Below, piece after piece: positions 49,901 to 52,975 of a DNA stretch of 52,975 nucleotides. The notes below the pieces were generated by a model, which saw only the letters and a program-made list of their open reading frames with translations, had not been told where the DNA came from and searched no databases. Location of the stretch: contig JAJDCM010000330.1 in NCBI GenBank assembly GCA_029260825.1, forward strand, positions 1 to 52,975, written 5' to 3'. The number at the start of each line of letters is the position of its first letter. The stretch's first letter is position 1. The stretch is from Planctomycetota bacterium (GTDB taxonomy: Bacteria > Planctomycetota > JACOTG01 > JAJDCM01). A program made the translations under genes and the position numbers.

Positions 49901-51203
49901 CTAACGAACTCGCTTGAGAATTCAAACCTCCGATGAGTCGCTCAAGGGAGGCATATCTGCGAACAAGATTCTCCCGGAAGCGTTCCACGAACCGTTCCGA
50001 GTTGTCGATTCTCTTCTGAAGGTCCTCGATGCTTCGTTGCATGGCATCCTGACGGCTCGGAACCAGGCCAGTACGGGACTCCGTGGCCTCGGAAAGAAAC
50101 GATTCAAGAGTGCCAGACAGATCACCTTCCCCCTCGACAAACAGACTCAGGACACCTTGAATGTCCTCCGTAACTGCATCCGTAAGATCACCCTCATTCA
50201 AGGCAAGAGTGCCATCGGCCTGCGTAGTGATCCCGATCTGGGACAAAGCCGAAAAGGTTCCGCTAGCTCCCGAGATGGAACCGGTCACCGTTGACTGCAG
50301 TCGGCGTTCAACCAGCGACGTCGTAAAATCACCCAGAAGACTACCGGCTCGGCCCGATGCTTCGTCAAACGAAGTCTGACTGTTGATGTATCCAATCACG
50401 TCATTGTAGGCGTCTACGAATCCCTGCAGGTTATTCTTCACCCCTGCGGTATCGGTCGAAACCGTCATATCGAGAGAGCCTGACCCGGCCTGCTTCAAAT
50501 TCAGGGTCACTCCTTCAATGACATCCTCCACGACGTTCGTTGAGCTTCTGACCTCGATCGTGTCCACATTGATGATGGCATCATCTGCGGCCTGAACCTC
50601 GGAAAAAGTGAAGGGAGAAAAATCACCGGAAAACGAAATCGTGTTTCCGAGGCCACCTTCCTTGCCGGTAACAACAAGTCGATAGGGAGTTCCACTTCCG
50701 TCGTTGATGATCGAGGCGGTGACCTCTGCATCCGAGGAATTGATGGCGTCTTTGACATCTCCAAGGGTCGCGTCGGTAAGGTCGATATCGGTAACCGTAC
50801 CTCCAACGTCAATGCTGAGCCGGCCCGAGCCAAGGGCGGTATCATTCACATCGGCAAACCCCTGGGAAACCTCTTTCTCGATTTGAGCGAGCTGGACGAC
50901 CTCGATCGAGTGAACTCCGGGCGATGCCACACCGCTCGAAGTCACCGAAAGGAACTCATCGTCCGAAATCGTCGCCTGGGTCGCATTGATGTCCGTACCC
51001 TTCTTGAGACCGTTCGCCGCCGCTTCAAGGCTATCCAGCCGACTCAGAAAAGTACCCAGAGTTGAAGAGCGACTCTGAAGAACCGCCTGCCGGTTCTGAA
51101 GCCTCAAGATGGGAATCCGCTGAACACCGACCAAAGCTTCGATCAAGCTACCCGTGTCGATTCCGGTAGCAAGCCCAGAAAACTGAATGGCCGGAGTGTT
51201 CAT
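49887..51203 (-). CDS. fliD: FliD, filament cap
   Basis: FliD caps the growing filament and folds flagellin. ATG 51203 has GAGGA eight bases upstream and gives 438 aa starting MNTPAIQFSGLATGIDTGSL; an earlier start adds 13 residues. Features: QRIPILRLQNRQAVLQSRSS, a flagellin-IN type part (GVHSIEVVQLAQIEKE), and the C-terminal VDAYNDVIGYINSQTSFDEA with coiled end. It lies between two flagellin genes. No clear sigma-28 box is seen before it. Confidence 0.96.
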   Translation of the reverse strand: MNTPAIQFSGLATGIDTGSLIEALVGVQRIPILRLQNRQAVLQSRSSTLGTFLSRLDSLEAAANGLKKGTDINATQATISDDEFLSVTSSGVASPGVHSIEVVQLAQIEKEVSQGFADVNDTALGSGRLSIDVGGTVTDIDLTDATLGDVKDAINSSDAEVTASIINDGSGTPYRLVVTGKEGGLGNTISFSGDFSPFTFSEVQAADDAIINVDTIEVRSSTNVVEDVIEGVTLNLKQAGSGSLDMTVSTDTAGVKNNLQGFVDAYNDVIGYINSQTSFDEASGRAGSLLGDFTTSLVERRLQSTVTGSISGASGTFSALSQIGITTQADGTLALNEGDLTDAVTEDIQGVLSLFVEGEGDLSGTLESFLSEATESRTGLVPSRQDAMQRSIEDLQKRIDNSERFVERFRENLVRRYASLERLIGGLNSQASSLASLQ

Positions 51204-51260
51204 CGATGCATCCTCGAGAGAGAAGACTCTCGTCTCCCTCATGAATATAAGTCCGTAGGC

Positions 51261-51286
51261 AGAGGCCCGATTCTCATCGGGCCTCT
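51261..51286 (-). terminator. hairpin terminator after flagellin 2
   Basis: A perfect 11-bp stem, AGAGGCCCGAT with ATCGGGCCTCT, and a four-base loop, about 30 bases after the flagellin 2 stop. No U-run follows. Stable 3' hairpins are common after flagellin genes. Confidence 0.7.
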
Positions 51287-51315
51287 CACATCATCTTCAA
51301 GTCGTCAGGTCTCGG

Positions 51316-52143
51316 TTACTGGAGAAGACTCAGTGCCGTCTGCGGCTGAGCATTGGCCTGGGCCAGGATCGAAACAGCAGCCTGCTGAATGATCGAATTC
51401 CTCGTGAGCTCGGCCGTTTCTGCGGCCACGTCCACGTCTCGAATCCGAGACTCGGCACTCACAAGGTTCTCAATACTTGACGATAGATTCGACATGGTCG
51501 CCTCAAGTCGGTTCTGGGACGCACCGAGGGTCGCCCGAAAATCCGTCACCGTGTTGATCGCAGCATCGATCGCACTGATCGCAGCCGTCGGATCGCCAGC
51601 AGCACCGATCGCCAAAGAACCAACGCTCAGATCCGAAGCTTGCGTTGCTTGGAGCCCGAGCGAAAGAGTATCGATCGCAGCCGCGGTTCCCGAACCAATT
51701 TGTAGGCTTATCGACGTCGTTGAACCATCCAGCAACTGGATGTTGTTAAATTCCGTCGCCTGAGAAATCCTGTCAATCTCCGATACTAGCTCCTGGAATT
51801 CCGTGTCCAGTGCATCCTTGTCTCCTGACGAAAGCGTTCCCGATGCAGCTTGCACCGACAGCTCTCGCATCCGGATCAGGAGCGAACTCACTTCGTTGAT
51901 CGCTCCTTCAGCGGTTTGAATCAGGCTCACACCATCGTTCGCGTTTCGCGACGCCTGCTGCAAGCTTCGAATTTCAGCCCTCATTCGTTCCGTAATCGCA
52001 AGACCTGCCGCGTCATCCGACGCCTTGGTGATGCGCAATCCGGAAGATAGACGTTCAAACGACTTTCCCAGCCGGCCCGTTACTTTTCCCAAGTTCCGTT
52101 GAGCATTCAGGGACGCCGTGTTCGAGTTAATTCTCAGAGCCAT
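51316..52143 (-). CDS. fliC: flagellin 2 (FliC type, diverged)
   Basis: A 275-aa flagellin with [40 protein letters not shown] and a C-terminal half [19 protein letters not shown]. It differs from flagellins 1 and 3 mainly in the centre (SLGLQATQASDLSVGSLAIG), so the filament probably mixes two subtypes. SD AAGAGGTAAG before the ATG. Its promoter is the sigma-28-type box about 125-150 bases upstream. Confidence 0.97.
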   Translation of the reverse strand: MALRINSNTASLNAQRNLGKVTGRLGKSFERLSSGLRITKASDDAAGLAITERMRAEIRSLQQASRNANDGVSLIQTAEGAINEVSSLLIRMRELSVQAASGTLSSGDKDALDTEFQELVSEIDRISQATEFNNIQLLDGSTTSISLQIGSGTAAAIDTLSLGLQATQASDLSVGSLAIGAAGDPTAAISAIDAAINTVTDFRATLGASQNRLEATMSNLSSSIENLVSAESRIRDVDVAAETAELTRNSIIQQAAVSILAQANAQPQTALSLLQ

Positions 52144-52254
52144 GACTTACCTCTTATCTATGGTCGAACTCGAGGACCAAAATCCACCGAGTCACGGTTC
52201 TTCCGTTTCTCCGATTGCTTGCCCCGAACAGAACGGGACGGGACCCAATAAAAT

Positions 52255-52370
52255 CATCTACGCTCACTTATAGGTCGAGATGTGGCTCGCTTGAGCCAAC
52301 AGAGCGCAGGCTTTTCGGGGTTCCGACGAACCCTTGATGAGGCTCGTACTTGGAGGCAAACTTTTTCGAA
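52255..52370 (-). repeat. copy B of duplicated intergenic segment
   Basis: Partner of 48504-48615. It lies after flagellin 3 and before flagellin 2, with the same block order and the promoter in the same place. Besides the promoter, blocks such as GTTCCGA and TGAGGCTC upstream of it are kept and may bind a regulator. Confidence 0.7.
52268..52294 (-). promoter_or_regulatory. sigma-28-type promoter of flagellin 2
   Basis: On the minus strand TCAA-N15-ACCTATAA, identical in both boxes and spacer length to the fliS promoter. Confidence 0.75.
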
Positions 52371-52400
52371 GAAAAAAGGTCCGGAAGAGAGTGGACCATC

Positions 52401-52430
52401 ATCGAGGAGGTGGCTTTCCACCTCCTCGAT
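52401..52430 (-). terminator. hairpin terminator after flagellin 3
   Basis: ATCGAGGAGGTGG and CCACCTCCTCGAT pair perfectly over 13 bp with a four-base loop, 36 bases after the flagellin 3 stop. It is the strongest hairpin in the window. Confidence 0.75.
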
Positions 52431-52466
52431 TCAAGAGTCAGGATAAGATCATAGGCTTTCTAGCTA

Positions 52467-52975
52467 TTAAAGAAGGTTAAGCGCTGTCTGCGGTTGAGAG
52501 TTGGCCTGAGCCAGGATCGAGACCGCAGCCTGCTGGATGATCGAGTTTCTCGTAAGCCGCGCGGTTTCGGCGGCAACATCAACGTCTCGAATCCGGGATT
52601 CCGCCGCCGAGAGGTTCTCGACCGTGGAAGAGAGATTTGAGATTGTCGACTCAAGACGATTCTGGGAAGCACCCAGAGTCGCTCGGAAATCCGTCACCGT
52701 GTTGATCGCAGCATCAATGTTGCTGATCGCCGTGGCCGCATCACCTGAGGCTCCAATATCAAGAGCGTTCAGCGAAAGTGCAGTTGCATCGGTATCTTGC
52801 AGCGAAAGGCTAATGGTATCCACGCCAGCCGCGGTATCGGCTCCGACCTGAAGCGAGACGCTCGTCGTATTGCCGTCCAGCAGCGAAATACCGTTAAATT
52901 CACTCGACGCCGAGATTCGGTCAACCTCGGAAATCAGCTCCTGGAATTCGACATCGAGAGCGTCTTTATCGCCAT
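52467..52975 (-). CDS. fliC: flagellin 3 (N-terminal part outside window)
   Basis: The frame is open to the window end, so only the last 169 residues are seen. They match flagellin 1 closely, for example [20 protein letters not shown] and [16 protein letters not shown] against [16 protein letters not shown]. The complete gene should be about 274 codons. It is the third tandem flagellin gene here; more may follow outside the window. Confidence 0.96.
   Translation of the reverse strand, partial: GDKDALDVEFQELISEVDRISASSEFNGISLLDGNTTSVSLQVGADTAAGVDTISLSLQDTDATALSLNALDIGASGDAATAISNIDAAINTVTDFRATLGASQNRLESTISNLSSTVENLSAAESRIRDVDVAAETARLTRNSIIQQAAVSILAQANSQPQTALNLL

Noticed and set aside
49718..49936. 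Plus-strand 72-codon frame between flagellin 1 and fliD
   Set aside because: It runs into fliD antisense, has no good ribosome site and low-complexity purine-driven composition.
51241..51260. ACTTATAT as a sigma-28 -10 box for fliD
   Set aside because: No TAAA-like box 15 bases upstream and two mismatches to the local motif; the promoter of fliD remains unknown.
1..52975. CRISPR arrays, insertion sequences, prophage, tRNA and rRNA genes
   Set aside because: No regular direct repeats with spacers, transposase or integrase sequences, or RNA-gene signatures were seen on either strand.

Overview
The window is almost entirely one flagellar locus of about 53 kb from a Gram-negative (diderm) bacterium. 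It encodes P-ring and L-ring proteins, a rod, hook, export apparatus, switch, stator, filament proteins and sigma-54-type regulators. No rRNA or housekeeping gene is present to place it taxonomically. A small zinc-ribbon gene between flgE and flgF and the FlgK architecture remind me of Planctomycetota or a neighbouring uncultured phylum. That placement is inference and could be wrong. No transposon, integrase, CRISPR array, rRNA or tRNA was seen.

Layout. (1) 1-6549, plus strand: flhB (5' end outside the window), flhA, flhF and flhG, then five small genes where fliA might be expected: an 81-aa membrane protein, a 59-aa lysine-rich protein, a 65-aa Cys-motif protein and two lipoproteins. (2) 6557-6883, minus strand: flgM-like anti-sigma factor. 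(3) 7087-13899, plus strand: a sigma-54 promoter, then fliK (1034 codons), flgD, flgE, a terminator and a membrane PilZ-like gene. (4) 13903-23757, plus strand: a zinc-ribbon gene, a second sigma-54 promoter, then flgF, flgG, flgA, flgH, flgI, flgJ, flgN, flgK, flgL and a FliE-like gene. (5) 43556 down to 23747, minus strand: an NtrC-family regulator, a third sigma-54 promoter, histidine kinase, response regulator, three TPR proteins, a second kinase and second NtrC-family regulator, then flgB, flgC, fliE, fliF, fliG, fliH, fliI, fliJ, motE-like, motA, two motB genes, fliL, fliM and fliN. (6) 43945-52975: a large glycosyltransferase/methyltransferase fusion (plus strand), then on the minus strand a fliT-like gene, fliS, flagellin, fliD, flagellin and a third flagellin cut by the window end.

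Regulation readable in the DNA. Three near-consensus sigma-54 promoters (TTGG-N10-GC) precede fliK, flgF and the kinase gene of the long minus operon. An 18-bp sequence is repeated exactly upstream of the first two, with a related copy exactly 20 bp away at fliK, and looks like an NtrC-type enhancer. Two flagellin genes and fliS share the motif T(A/C)AA-N15-ACCTATAA, which fits a sigma-28-type late promoter. Together these suggest a cascade: NtrC-family regulators with sigma-54 drive hook-basal-body genes, then sigma-28 drives filament genes, with FlgM as checkpoint.

Most unusual content: a three-gene TPR cassette (one membrane-anchored, two with signal peptides) inside the basal-body operon, and lipoproteins after flhG, which together may form a lineage-specific envelope scaffold around the motor. 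Also notable are FlhB with NPHR in place of the NPTH autocleavage motif, an FlhF with degraded GTPase motifs, a second FliE-like protein, tandem MotB proteins, an FlgH without a lipobox, and a duplicated flagellin module.
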